A stretch of DNA of 64,000 nucleotides. It comes from Gilliamella sp. wkB7. Its GTDB lineage: Bacteria > Pseudomonadota > Gammaproteobacteria > Enterobacterales > Orbaceae. The position numbers and the translations under genes are program-made. This document shows positions 27,453 through 37,400 of this stretch, piece after piece. How positions within the stretch are numbered: the first letter of the stretch is position 1; every line of letters begins with the position of its first letter. The notes beneath the pieces are model-generated. The model searched no databases. It was not told where the DNA came from and was given only the letters and a program-made list of their open reading frames with translations. The stretch covers positions 558,001 through 622,000 of the forward strand of contig NZ_CM004509.1 in NCBI RefSeq assembly GCF_001693435.1, written 5' to 3'.

Positions 27453-28397
27453 TTAAAAACTTTTTGGCATTACTTGCATACCATATTGTTGTCCTGTTTG
27501 CATAAGTGATAAAATTTGTTTGATTTTGCCTTCATTAATTAAATTACTGATTGCTGGTGTATTAATCAATATTTCAAATAGCGCTTTACGATCATTATTA
27601 TGACGTATTAGCTTTTGACTTATGATAGCTTTCAAGCAGTTAGAGAGTTGGCTACGAATAAAATCACGAGAATTACCTTCAAAGACATCGATAATGCGAT
27701 TGATACTTTGGACAGCAGAGTTAGTATGCAAAGTGGCAAAAACCAAATGACCTGTTTCTGCGGCAGTCAATGCAGCTTGAATTGATGATTTATTGCGTAA
27801 CTCACCCAATAAAATTATATCTGGATCTTGCCTTAATAAACTATCAATAGCTTGATCAAAATCGGCTATTTCACGTTGCTGAATTAACGATTTATCATTT
27901 TTATAAATATATTCTATAGGATCTTCAAGCGTAATAATATGTTTGGCAATTGTCGTATTAATATACTGAATCAATGCGGCTAAAGTAGTGGATTTACCAC
28001 TACCGGTTGCTCCTGTCACAAGGATGATGCCTGATTCATTTTTTACAAGTTCGCTAAAAATAGCGGGAGCATCAATATCAGACAATGTAGGAATACGATG
28101 ATTAATCACCCGAAACACGGCTGAAATACCACGGTGTTGATAAAAAATATTAACTCTAAATCGCCCTATTTTACTCAAATCATAAGCAAAATCTATTTGC
28201 CTATGTTGCTGTAGAACTTTTTTTTGGGATTCATTCAATAAACCAAATAACGCTATTTCAAGTGTGTTTGGTATTAGTTTATCAGCATTTAAAAACTGTA
28301 ATTGCCCATTAATACGAACGTAAGGCGCTTCACCGCTTGAAAGGTGCAAATCCGAAGCATTTTGCGTTACACTAAGAGCCAACATTGAGTTTAACAT
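27453..28397 (-). CDS. yggR: PilT/YggR-type secretion ATPase
   Basis: The 314-residue hexameric ATPase is of the type that powers pilus retraction. An N-terminal PAS-like part (DLHLSSGEAPYVRINGQL) is followed by Walker A GATGSGKSTTLAALI, the Asp box ITLEDPIEY, and a His box TGHLVFATLHTNSAVQS. The usual GEMRD Walker B signature reads GELRN here, with Asn for Asp, and the protein is slightly short. It is divergent from yggS, as yggR is in E. coli. No pilus genes are nearby, so whether it retracts a real pilus in this organism is unclear. Confidence 0.88.
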   Translation of the reverse strand: MLNSMLALSVTQNASDLHLSSGEAPYVRINGQLQFLNADKLIPNTLEIALFGLLNESQKKVLQQHRQIDFAYDLSKIGRFRVNIFYQHRGISAVFRVINHRIPTLSDIDAPAIFSELVKNESGIILVTGATGSGKSTTLAALIQYINTTIAKHIITLEDPIEYIYKNDKSLIQQREIADFDQAIDSLLRQDPDIILLGELRNKSSIQAALTAAETGHLVFATLHTNSAVQSINRIIDVFEGNSRDFIRSQLSNCLKAIISQKLIRHNNDRKALFEILINTPAISNLINEGKIKQILSLMQTGQQYGMQVMPKSF

Positions 28398-28433
28398 TAA
28401 ATTCTACCTATTAATTATCCTTTGGGAATTAAC

Positions 28434-29135
28434 ATGAATACAGTACAAGAAAATTTACTTAATATTAAAAATGAAATTGAAAAAATTGCTAAAGAATGCG
28501 GAAGAGATTCCAATACAATACAACTTATTGCAGTTAGTAAAACCAAACCTGTCGAGCAAATTATGGAAGCAATTAATGCTGGTCAATTAGCTTTTGGTGA
28601 AAATTATGTGCAAGAAGGAATTGAAAAGATTCAGTATTTCGAAAAGAACATGCCAAATAATGATTTAAAATGGCATTTCATAGGTCCATTACAATCAAAT
28701 AAAAGTAAATTAGTTGCTGAACACTTTGATTGGATGCACACCATTGATCGATTCAAAATAGCACAAAGATTAAGTGATCAACGTCCAAACCATATGGCTA
28801 AATTGAATGTGTTGATTCAAGTTAATATTAGTCAAGAAGCCAGTAAATCCGGAGTAAAACCTGAAGAGGTTACGGAGTTGGTCAAGCAGATTGTTGCCTT
28901 ACCTAATCTGAATCTACGAGGATTAATGGCAATCCCTGAAATTGAAAATGACTATGATAAGCAACTTAATGTATTTACTAAGATGCAACAACTCTTGCAT
29001 TCATTACAGAAAGATTATCCATTTATGGATACATTATCTATGGGCATGAGTGGCGATATGCCGGCTGCCATTAGTGCAGGTAGTACTATGGTTCGCATTG
29101 GTACGGCTATCTTTGGTGCACGGCAGTATTTGTGA
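28434..29135 (+). CDS. yggS: PLP homeostasis protein YggS
   Basis: This single-domain alanine-racemase-fold protein binds pyridoxal phosphate and balances vitamin B6 pools. Key motifs: LIAVSKTKPVEQI (PLP lysine), FGENYVQEGIEKI, WHFIGPLQSNKSKL, and the phosphate-binding end LSMGMSGDMPAAISAGSTMVRIGTAIFG. I place the start at the ATG 28434 (MNTVQEN), giving 233 residues. The reading frame extends to a TTG at 28422, but a GGGA ribosome site fits the ATG better. It is followed by yggT, probably in one transcript. Confidence 0.94.
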   Translation: MNTVQENLLNIKNEIEKIAKECGRDSNTIQLIAVSKTKPVEQIMEAINAGQLAFGENYVQEGIEKIQYFEKNMPNNDLKWHFIGPLQSNKSKLVAEHFDWMHTIDRFKIAQRLSDQRPNHMAKLNVLIQVNISQEASKSGVKPEEVTELVKQIVALPNLNLRGLMAIPEIENDYDKQLNVFTKMQQLLHSLQKDYPFMDTLSMGMSGDMPAAISAGSTMVRIGTAIFGARQYL

Positions 29136-29172
29136 TATATTGACTAAATATCTTTATTTTGAGGAATTTTAA

Positions 29173-29730
29173 ATGACATCGATTCTCTTTTTAGGGAAAA
29201 CTGTATTAACCTTTTGTTTGTATGTTTTGATTTTAAGGTTATGGATGCAACGTGTGCGCGTAAATTTTTATAATCCTTTTACCCAATTTATCGTCAAAAT
29301 AACGCAACCTATCATTGGTCCATTACGTAAAGTTATTCCGTCAATTGGCCGAATTGATACTGCTACATGGATCCTTTTATATCTATTTGCAGTTATTAAA
29401 ATTATTTTTGTTTTGTACTTTAACTTAACTAACACTCCAATATTTTCTATTGAATATCTGTTATATGCTGTCGCCGCAATAGTTCATGATGCCGGGAATC
29501 TTTTATTTTGGTTATTGCTATTTCGCGCGATTTTAAGTTGGGTAAGTAGAGGGCAATCTGGAGCCGATGAATTATTAGCTCAATTAACTGAACCGTTTAT
29601 AGCTCCTATCCGTCGTATTGTACCACCTCTTGGTATAATTGATATCTCGTTCATGATTTTTGTGTTTATTTTAATGTTTTTAAATATGCTCGCTTTTGAT
29701 ATTGTGGGCTATCTATGGATTTTACTTTAA
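29173..29730 (+). CDS. yggT: YggT family membrane protein
   Basis: The 185-residue integral membrane protein is made of two YGGT repeats, each a pair of hydrophobic segments around a basic amphipathic stretch. The repeat signatures are FIVKITQPIIGPLRKVIP (about residue 37) and LTEPFIAPIRRIVPPLG (about residue 137). Function is not settled; a link to osmotic or potassium stress has been suggested in enterics. It lies 37 bp after yggS with AGGAA before the ATG and ends at a strong bidirectional terminator. Confidence 0.9.
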   Translation: MTSILFLGKTVLTFCLYVLILRLWMQRVRVNFYNPFTQFIVKITQPIIGPLRKVIPSIGRIDTATWILLYLFAVIKIIFVLYFNLTNTPIFSIEYLLYAVAAIVHDAGNLLFWLLLFRAILSWVSRGQSGADELLAQLTEPFIAPIRRIVPPLGIIDISFMIFVFILMFLNMLAFDIVGYLWILL

Positions 29731-29742
29731 GTTTTCTTAAAC

Positions 29743-29772
29743 TAATAAAGGGAGCAATTGCTCCCTTTATTA
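29743..29772. terminator. Bidirectional terminator overlapping the ycgN stop codon
   Basis: A perfect 30-base palindrome consists of 15-base arms with GGGAGCAAT/ATTGCTCCC at the centre and AT-rich ends that supply T runs in both directions. It lies 12 bases after yggT, and its last three bases are the ycgN stop codon (minus strand). Confidence 0.85.
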
Positions 29773-30192
29773 TAGAATATGATCTTCCCAACAAATCACA
29801 TCTTTTTCATACACAATGCGATTTTTAACTGAAATTTTTAGCTTGTGCATAAGCTTTTTATTTCCCATTATAAGAGGATGCCATTCAGGTAACTGCCCTG
29901 TTTCTGAAAAATAACGATAAGTACAGGTTAATGGTAACCATTCAATGGTCAGAAGATTTTCTCGCGTCAATTTAATGCAATCAGGCTCATAGGCAAAACG
30001 ATTATGATAATGCCTGCATTGGCAAGTTTTAGAATCAAGCAAATTGCATGCAACATTGGTATATAATATTTCGCCAGTATCTTCGTCCTGTAATTTGTTT
30101 AAGCAACACTGACCACAACCGTCACAAAGTTGTTCCCACTCATCATCACTCATTTGTTCTAAGGTTTTGTGTTCCCAAAATGGCTCAATCAT
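29770..30192 (-). CDS. ycgN: YcgN, Cys-rich YkgJ/UPF0260 family protein
   Basis: The 140-residue soluble protein has an N-terminal [12 protein letters not shown] cluster followed by further cysteines ([14 protein letters not shown] and PDCIKL), consistent with binding a zinc ion or an iron-sulfur cluster, as predicted for the YkgJ/UPF0260 family. [23 protein letters not shown] is typical of YcgN (not quoted further). It overlaps ycgL by four bases, so the two are co-translated. The biochemical role is unknown. Confidence 0.9.
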   Translation of the reverse strand: MIEPFWEHKTLEQMSDDEWEQLCDGCGQCCLNKLQDEDTGEILYTNVACNLLDSKTCQCRHYHNRFAYEPDCIKLTRENLLTIEWLPLTCTYRYFSETGQLPEWHPLIMGNKKLMHKLKISVKNRIVYEKDVICWEDHIL

Positions 30193-30437
30193 ACTTTGAA
30201 ATCGTCTTCTTTTAACATTTGTAAGAAAAAACCATCCGTTTTAATTCTTTCTTCTATTTCTTGTGCAGTACCCACCACAAATTGACGTTTACCATCAAGA
30301 AGTACTTTCATTACAAACACTGGAGCACCAAAAATAGACATTATTTTTTCCGGAATCGCAGAAAAATTATTTTTATTTTCCATGTACAAATAACAATTTT
30401 CTTTTTTAGTACTTCGGTAAATATAACACCACATCAT
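30189..30437 (-). CDS. ycgL: YcgL domain protein
   Basis: This 82-residue YcgL-domain protein starts [18 protein letters not shown], with the family pattern CxIYRS-K near the start, and ends in [15 protein letters not shown]. Function is unknown. It overlaps ycgN by ATGA and is 19 bases downstream of glk, suggesting a glk-ycgL-ycgN transcript. The two adjacent ATG codons make the start uncertain by one residue. Confidence 0.88.
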   Translation of the reverse strand: MMWCYIYRSTKKENCYLYMENKNNFSAIPEKIMSIFGAPVFVMKVLLDGKRQFVVGTAQEIEERIKTDGFFLQMLKEDDFKV

Positions 30438-30456
30438 AGAATAGGACCTTACTCAA

Positions 30457-31416
30457 TTATTTAAGACTATTTTGTAAATAAACACCTGCGCCAAATAGAC
30501 CTGGATCTTCATGTGTTATCACATAAACAGGAACTTTTTTGACTAAAAATGACATACGGCCTTTATGTTCAAAAGCCGCTCTAAATGGGGATGCTTTAAA
30601 AAATTCAATAAATCGCGGTACAATACCACCAGCAATATAAACACCACCTTGCGTATTAAGCGTTAAAGCTAAATTACCACCAAAGCGCCCCATAAAAGTA
30701 CAAAAATAGGTAAGCGTCTGTAAACAAATTGGGCAACTATTGTCTAATGCTTTTTTAACAACAACATCAGGTGTAATATCTTGTTGTGGTTGATTATTAA
30801 TTTGTAATAAAGCTTGATAAATATTGACAATGCCATTACCGGATAAAAAGCGTTCTGTTGAAACACGACCAAATTTTTTACGTAATTGGGCTAAAATCCG
30901 ATCTTCATCTTCACTGGTCATCGGTAATTCAGTATGCCCCCCCTCTCCTGGCAGACTAATCCACCGCTCATTAACTTTGATTAAATGCGATACACCAAGT
31001 CCGGTGCCTGCTCCATAAATCGCAATTGGATAATTTAAATCAGGTTCATCACCACCAATTTTTACTAAATCTTGTTTCGTTAATTTAGGAATTGAAGTCG
31101 ATACAGCCGTAAAATCATTAATTACTTCAAGTTTAGTCAGATTTAATTCTTTAATAAGTTCTGAACGTGAAAATGACAAATGATTATTTGTCATATTGAT
31201 GATATCTTCATTATCAATTGGACAAGCAATTGCGATGCAAGCCATACTAATTTTGACTGCTTGTGTTTGCAAGTAATCCTTGATTAAATTTAATAAAACA
31301 TCATTTTTGGAAAGAACAACCTTAGTAACCCCTGATAGTTCGTTAGTTGCTAAATTATAAAGTGCAAATCTGGCATTGGTTCCACCAATATCCGTAACTA
31401 GTGCATGTTGATTCAT
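30457..31416 (-). CDS. glk: Glucokinase
   Basis: Glk phosphorylates cytosolic glucose with ATP. The 319-residue length matches the enteric enzyme (321). Motifs: ALVTDIGGTNARFALYN (phosphate 1), ACIAIACPIDNEDIIN, NDFTAVSTSIP (sugar-contacting region), GAGTGLGVSHLIK (phosphate 2) and GGVYIAGGIVPRFIEF (adenosine). It would serve sugars released in the cytoplasm and is the likely first gene of a glk-ycgL-ycgN operon. The ribosome site GAAGGGAA lies before the ATG. Confidence 0.95.
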   Translation of the reverse strand: MNQHALVTDIGGTNARFALYNLATNELSGVTKVVLSKNDVLLNLIKDYLQTQAVKISMACIAIACPIDNEDIINMTNNHLSFSRSELIKELNLTKLEVINDFTAVSTSIPKLTKQDLVKIGGDEPDLNYPIAIYGAGTGLGVSHLIKVNERWISLPGEGGHTELPMTSEDEDRILAQLRKKFGRVSTERFLSGNGIVNIYQALLQINNQPQQDITPDVVVKKALDNSCPICLQTLTYFCTFMGRFGGNLALTLNTQGGVYIAGGIVPRFIEFFKASPFRAAFEHKGRMSFLVKKVPVYVITHEDPGLFGAGVYLQNSLK

Positions 31417-31611
31417 GTTATTCCCTTCTGTAAAAATTAATTCTTTTCTTTAAATAGCAAGCATTACATTTATTTGTTAAAGAAAGTAAAACGGTCAATG
31501 TGATTAACTAGTTACATTAAGTTAATTCCCTTAACTGATTATTACTCCAATAAACACTTGTGCTAACTCAGTCAGCAGATAAATATTTTAAATATTGTAA
31601 GTAAATAACAA

Positions 31612-32553
31612 TTATAGCCACTTCTTAAGTTTAAAATAAATATAAGGTGCAACCCCTGCAAGTAACATCAATAACAACGAAAATGGATAACCATATTCCC
31701 ATTTCAATTCTGGCATATTTTCAAAGTTCATACCATAAGCTGAGGCCACCACTGTCGGAGGTAAAAATACAACAGACACAACCGAAAATATTTTAATAAT
31801 TCGGCTTTGCTCAATATTGATGAAGCTAGTTGCTGCTTGCATTAAAAAATTTACTTTCTGAAATAATGATTCATTATGTGGAACAAGTGACTCAATATCG
31901 CGAATAACCTCTCGAGCTTGTTCTAATTGATCGGCTGGCATCTTAGCACGGCGTACTACATAATTAACGGCACGTTGACTATCCATTAAACAGAGTCTTA
32001 CTTTCCATGCAGTGTCTTCAAGTTCGGCTAATGATGTAATTGCTTCATCATAATGTTCTTGAGATGAACGATCCATGATAATTAAGCTTAATTCTTCCAG
32101 TTCACTATAAATATTCTCGATTTGGTCAGCTAATTGTTCAACTTTAACTTCAAATAGGTCAAGTAATACTTCATACGGGTTCCCATCGTTCATCCCCTGA
32201 TAACGTGAACGCATTCGATACAAACGAAATGCAGGTAAATCACGCTCACGTAAAGTAAACAGTCGACCATTATGTACAGTAAATGCAACCGTCGAGTTAC
32301 CTGCACGATCTTCTGCATCTTCATAAAAGAAGAATGAGTGCACATGTAAGCCTTCGTTGTCTTCAAAAAAACGGGCTGACGCTTCGATATCATCCAATTC
32401 AATACTCGTTGCTAAGTTTTGTCCTAAATGTGTTAAAACAAAATCGCGATCGGCTTCTTCTGGTTCAATTAAATCAATCCATGTCGCATTATTTATATCG
32501 TTTTCATTAATTTTTACTAATTGTTTGTTTTTTAATCCAAACGCATTAATCAT
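31612..32553 (-). CDS. corA: Magnesium/cobalt transporter CorA
   Basis: The 313-residue protein is a pentameric inner-membrane Mg channel. A large N-terminal cytoplasmic domain ([11 protein letters not shown] onwards) leads into a long helix (about residues 190-260). The first of two C-terminal membrane segments ends in the signature [10 protein letters not shown], and the last ([18 protein letters not shown]) is followed by the basic tail KLKKWL. It stands as a single gene divergent from ssb. A TATAAT-like -10 lies at 32609-32614 on the minus strand, but no good -35 was found. Confidence 0.95.
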   Translation of the reverse strand: MINAFGLKNKQLVKINENDINNATWIDLIEPEEADRDFVLTHLGQNLATSIELDDIEASARFFEDNEGLHVHSFFFYEDAEDRAGNSTVAFTVHNGRLFTLRERDLPAFRLYRMRSRYQGMNDGNPYEVLLDLFEVKVEQLADQIENIYSELEELSLIIMDRSSQEHYDEAITSLAELEDTAWKVRLCLMDSQRAVNYVVRRAKMPADQLEQAREVIRDIESLVPHNESLFQKVNFLMQAATSFINIEQSRIIKIFSVVSVVFLPPTVVASAYGMNFENMPELKWEYGYPFSLLLMLLAGVAPYIYFKLKKWL

Positions 32554-32771
32554 AAGGACTCCTGTAGTGGGGGAACGTTTTATTACAATACGTTAACAAA
32601 TGGTAGGCATTATACTCGTTATAGCTACAAATTCCTATGTCTAAGCCAATCTTTCTACACATTTACAAAATGGGATAAAAATTCCATTATTAAATTAAAT
32701 TCGCTGATATTACTACTGTCTCATGCTACAATACGCCACTTAAATACTTATGCAATTTTTAGGAGTTTATA

Positions 32772-33293
32772 ATGGCAAACCGAGGAATAAATAAAGTCAT
32801 TTTAGTTGGTAATTTAGGACAAGATCCTGAAGTCCGTTACATGCCAAATGGAAATGCTGTAGCTAATTTTAGTGTAGCAACCTCAGAATCATGGAAAGAT
32901 AAACAAACTGGTGAAACCCGTGATCGCACTGAATGGCATCGAGTTGTCGTTTTTGGTAAATTAGCCGAAATTGCTGGTGAATACATCAAAAAAGGTACTC
33001 AAGTTTATCTTGAAGGGCAGCTACAAACTCGAAAATGGCAAGACCAATCAGGACAAGATCGTTACACGACAGAAGTAGTCATTAATCCTATCGGTGGAAC
33101 TTTACAAATTCTAGGCTCACGTGCAAACAATAATGATAGTTATGATGATGGCTCTCAAAATTGGGGGCAAAGTGCCAATAATATTTCATCGGCACCGGCT
33201 GCACCATCTCGTCAACCAAATAAAAATGCGCCTGCACCACAACCTAAAGCACCAGAACCACCAATGGATTTTGATGACGACATTCCATTCTAG
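32772..33293 (+). CDS. ssb: Single-stranded DNA-binding protein
   Basis: The 173-residue SSB has an OB fold at about residues 1-112 ([41 protein letters not shown]), then a flexible Asn/Gln/Pro-rich linker, and the acidic tip DDDIPF that docks replication and repair enzymes. The ribosome site AGGAG precedes the ATG. It is divergent from corA rather than next to uvrA, and a strong terminator follows. It marks the left core border of the accessory island. Confidence 0.97.
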   Translation: MANRGINKVILVGNLGQDPEVRYMPNGNAVANFSVATSESWKDKQTGETRDRTEWHRVVVFGKLAEIAGEYIKKGTQVYLEGQLQTRKWQDQSGQDRYTTEVVINPIGGTLQILGSRANNNDSYDDGSQNWGQSANNISSAPAAPSRQPNKNAPAPQPKAPEPPMDFDDDIPF

Positions 33294-33337
33294 AATTTAC
33301 ATACATAAATTTTGTAAAAATCAGCTATAACATACAA

Positions 33338-33373
33338 AGAGGAACCTTTTTCTAAAAGGCTCCTCTTTTTTAA
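33338..33373 (+). terminator. Rho-independent terminator after ssb
   Basis: An 8-bp outer stem (AAAGAGGA/TCCTCTTT) and a 6-bp inner stem (CCTTTT/AAAAGG) are separated by one mismatch, with a three-base loop and a T run at the end. It lies 45 bases after the ssb stop. Confidence 0.85.
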
Positions 33374-33640
33374 GTATTCCAGTTGATTTGATAGTATTTA
33401 CGTATACTGATTTTGTAAAATCAAATTAGCAGGTATAGGAGAATGTTTTCCTCAATTAGCTAATAAAAAACTGGAATGTTTGATAAATATAGCCCTTTTC
33501 CCCGAAAAACTAACTCGATTGGAAAAAGGAACAGATATCTGTCCAAAAGCCAGAAATAGTTAATTCATGCGATCATTTATTTTCATTAATTAAATTATAG
33601 AATAACAAGAATTCTTGTCACAGAATAAAAATATATCATC

Positions 33641-33748
33641 ATGTTGCTCAATAATTGGGAAGGCAAATTAACATGGGATTTACTTTGCCCTAAAGTTTCA
33701 GAGTTATTGAATGTTAAAAGTATTGAAAGACAATCACTAGCTAACTAA
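33641..33748 (+). pseudogene. Short coding remnant of unknown origin
   Basis: A 35-codon frame reads MLLNNWEGKLTWDLLCPKVS and so on, ending SIERQSLAN. Codon use looks gene-like and the sequence resembles the start of a small DNA-binding accessory protein, but this is not a secure match. There is no good ribosome site. Confidence 0.3.
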
Positions 33749-33930
33749 ATTGATATGCAAAAAACTTTTAGCAAACAGAAGCTAAAAATAATCCTGTACC
33801 AAACTTAACGATGAATTATTTGCAAATAAGTTAATAATTTAAAGGCTCAGGTACAACGATTAGGAAAAATTAATAAAAAATAATTTATTACGATTAAGTG
33901 TCAACAGAGATAACATGCTTCAAATAACAT

Positions 33931-34077
33931 TCATGCATCATCAATACTAACCACTTTTTTGAATTGGCATTTTAATTCTAAACGTTTATACAAACTTTTA
34001 GTTTTCTTGTTTTTTGGGCATGGAGCTAAATGAACATAAGAGCTATCAATATAAACTTCCTTTGATAATGAGAAAGC
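33931..34077 (-). pseudogene. Possible transposase remnant
   Basis: A 48-codon open stretch without a start codon reads SKEVYIDSSYVHLAPCPKNK followed by a basic segment (KSLYKRLELKCQFKK). A beta-strand followed by Asp-Ser in a basic context is reminiscent of the first catalytic Asp of DDE transposases of IS5-type elements. Both ends are broken and no terminal repeats were found, so the call is tentative. Confidence 0.3.
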
Positions 34078-34409
34078 TCATTACAATGATTAAAATCTTT
34101 ACAAGCTTAAATTCAAAGGAAATGGCGATAAAATATGCACGACTGCTTTGAAAATGAAACATGACTAAAGTTCAGAAATAACACTCAAATGCTTATTTGA
34201 ATGTAAAAATACCGTTATAATCACTTGATACTATGCATAAATATAGGAATTTATGTGATTAGGATGACATCGCGATTATTCTTTTGATTTTGAGTAAGGA
34301 ATTAGTTTACTGATTTCGTTTTAAAAGTGAATAAATTAAAATTAGAAGATTATTTTCCGGCTTGTCAAGATAGTTTTATTAAACCATAAATTCAATTTTA
34401 TACTATAAA

Positions 34410-37400
34410 TTAAGTTATAAAATAAAAATCCTCTCCAACTAAAACATCATTTTCCAAATAATATATCCCCGAAATATTTAGTCTCCTTTTTGTTGTTTTC
34501 CTTGAATGAGATATGCCCTTTTCTGACAGTACAGTCCAAATTACTCTACAACCAGTCTTTTCTTGCAGTATTTTTAAATAATCCTTCCTAATCAATAAAT
34601 TGGTTTCTTTATTATTGCCATAAAGAGATTCATCATACATAACCACTTCCCCATTATCGTTAACCCAAGAACCTGCAAATTGGTCGTTTTTAAGTTGTAA
34701 AGTTTCATACAAAAAACGAGTAGGGAAAGAAATATCATAAGACATATTATGATTTTTTATACCTTCGAAAATATGTTGTTCTGAGCATAAATAAACTTTT
34801 AATTTTATATTTTTTTCTCTTTCGCCTCTATTAAATTCAATTTCTTGCCAACCCGTATTATTATAATCACTTTTATAGATTTTTAACAATGGTGACCAGT
34901 AATATTCTAGATTAAAAATATCGTTATAATGCTGTACAGGCTTTGGCATTTGATTATCCTTAAAATTCTGATTTTTTAATTTTTCGACAACGTTTTTAAA
35001 ATCCCGATCTATAACAAGATAGGCATTAACCGTATATAACATAAATTGATATTCAGATGAAATATCTTCTTTTCCCAATCTCTTTTCTGGTCTAAACTCA
35101 ACAAATCTATCTAATGAAAACCATTCATTGTTTTGATAAGAATTTAAAATTAATGACTTTGAGTTAATTAAATTAGCTTTAGACTCAACCCAAGATTCAA
35201 AATCGTCTCCCCAATCATTGTAAGTAGGTTTTTTTATTTCTCTAATATCGGACTTATTTGGCAAAATAAAACTTGGGTCAACATCCCTAAAAGATGGTTC
35301 AATAGAACCGTTATACCATGTTTTCTTTTTATCATCATTCCACCTAGTAGCAGAGTCTGTCATTTGTGTATGGTCAGCTAATCTTGCAACTACTTCGTAC
35401 ATAGCAAGCCATTGATATTTTTTACCAATTCTTTCAACGGTATTGAGAAAATAATCGCTAGAACATTCTTGGCTGTCAAATTTTCCATGTTTTTGAACAT
35501 TATAACCATATTTTTTAAAAATTAATTCAATAGCATAGTTACTTAATCTATTAACATCAATATTTTCCCAATTATGTAAATGTGATTGAAATATATAACG
35601 CCCAAAATCACCATACCCACATACACCACGTCCGTATTCAGTTGTCATAGAAGATAATATTTTATTTTGTGCTAAATAAAAATCTGGAATAGATTTATTT
35701 TTTTCATCAATTCTAAATTTTTTATCAATTTCTTCGTTAGTTGGTAAAACAGTTGGTATAGGTGTGCTTTTGTATGGTGGTTGTATTCTTTCCAACATCA
35801 CTAAGTCGCACTCTATTAGTTTATGAATATGAGAATATTCAATAATATTTCTAGAGAAATCCCTAACTAAAACATTAGGATAAACCTCTGATTGTGAGAA
35901 TAAATCCTCAATTAGGAAGTAACACAATTTATCAATACCTTGATAATAAGATGATGAAAGCAATGCTCCATATGCAGCTGATAATACTCGTTCAAAAATA
36001 TAAGGATCATCAATGACGATAAAGTGTTTAATTAGTTTCTCTGCAACATCAAGATTGTTTTGTAATAGTTTTGCCAATGCAATTGTAGCGTTATCTCGTA
36101 GTTTAATATGAGTGCTTGATAAAATCCAACTAATTGCAATTGCAATTAGCAATCTACTATTTTTGGATAAACTCTCTGAAAATCCTTTTTCCTTTGCCCA
36201 CTCTATTAAAGTCATTATTGCAGGGTAAAAATCATATTCCTTTTGACTAATAGCTGTAGTCCAATATGAATCTCTAATAGCTAAACTGCTTTTTGATAGG
36301 CAGCGATAAAGTTGATTTGCATTTAATGGGTGATTTTCTTTTCCTGCAACCTGATATTGCATATCAATAAATTTTTTTAATAAAGAGTCATTTTTAAATA
36401 TATTTTCATAAATAAATCTCTTACATTTAGCTAAACTAAAATTCTTATTATTTCTCCAATATAAACTGTCAATAAACGCATATCCTAGCAAATAATTATT
36501 AAATCTATCATTTTCACTAAAAATTTCAAAAAACTCAAAATTACTTTTTAAAGGTAACAATATAGATAAAGCCCCTAGCACACCTTGAGATATGGTCTTA
36601 CCACTATATTTTATTGTGTCATTGTCTATTTTTAAAAGATTTTTGAAATTATTAATATCTTCAATATTACTAATAATGGCTTGAGCAGAAAAGTAATCAT
36701 TAAATTTCTCATAAGAGAAAGTTAGAACCTCTTCCCCTCTAATCTGATAAGACATGAGTAAATTTTCTGAAATTAATTCCTGTAAAAATAAATTCTCATT
36801 GATATTTCTGAAATTTAGAGAAGCTAAAACATTTAATGCCTCTTCATATTTAATACTAGAAGAATTTGTATGAAAAATAGTTTCAGCAATTTTTAGTAAA
36901 TATTTCTCAACATACTTTAATGATTTTCTATATTCAAATTTTTCTGAAACTTTTTCATTAATAACATCAAAATATTTTTTAAAAATTTTATCAATATCAA
37001 TGTTATCATATATTGAGCCAGATGTACTTTTTCTATATTCGCAATAAATTTTAAGAAATAATGGGTTTTTAAATTCATCTACCATCAGTGGTTCAGTTGG
37101 AAAAGCTAATTGATAGTAGTCAAAAAAAGATTGAATAGCTTGATAAATATTAGTCTCAAAACCTTTATGCATTACTACATTAAGATAATTTTTGGCTATA
37201 TCCGAATTTAAATTGGTTAAGATATTATCTTTATATTCACTTCTAATTGATAAAATAAGTGCTACCCACGGATATTTTTTAAACTTTTCAATAAAACCTG
37301 CTAATGTATCTTTCCACAACTTTTGACCTTGCCCTTCATTTAAAGCATCAATAATAACAGGAACTCGTTCTTTCTGTATCTGTCCAATTGTATTTAATGC

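Larger units (their letters stand above)
33294..34409. other. 1.1-kb decayed region right of ssb
   Basis: After the ssb terminator there is no intact gene. Short open remnants are visible in several frames: a stretch ending at 33561 that reads GECFPQLANKKLECLINIA without a start, the fragment at 33641-33748, and the fragment at 33931-34077. The mixture of frames and stops suggests old mobile or accessory genes that have eroded. Confidence 0.5.
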
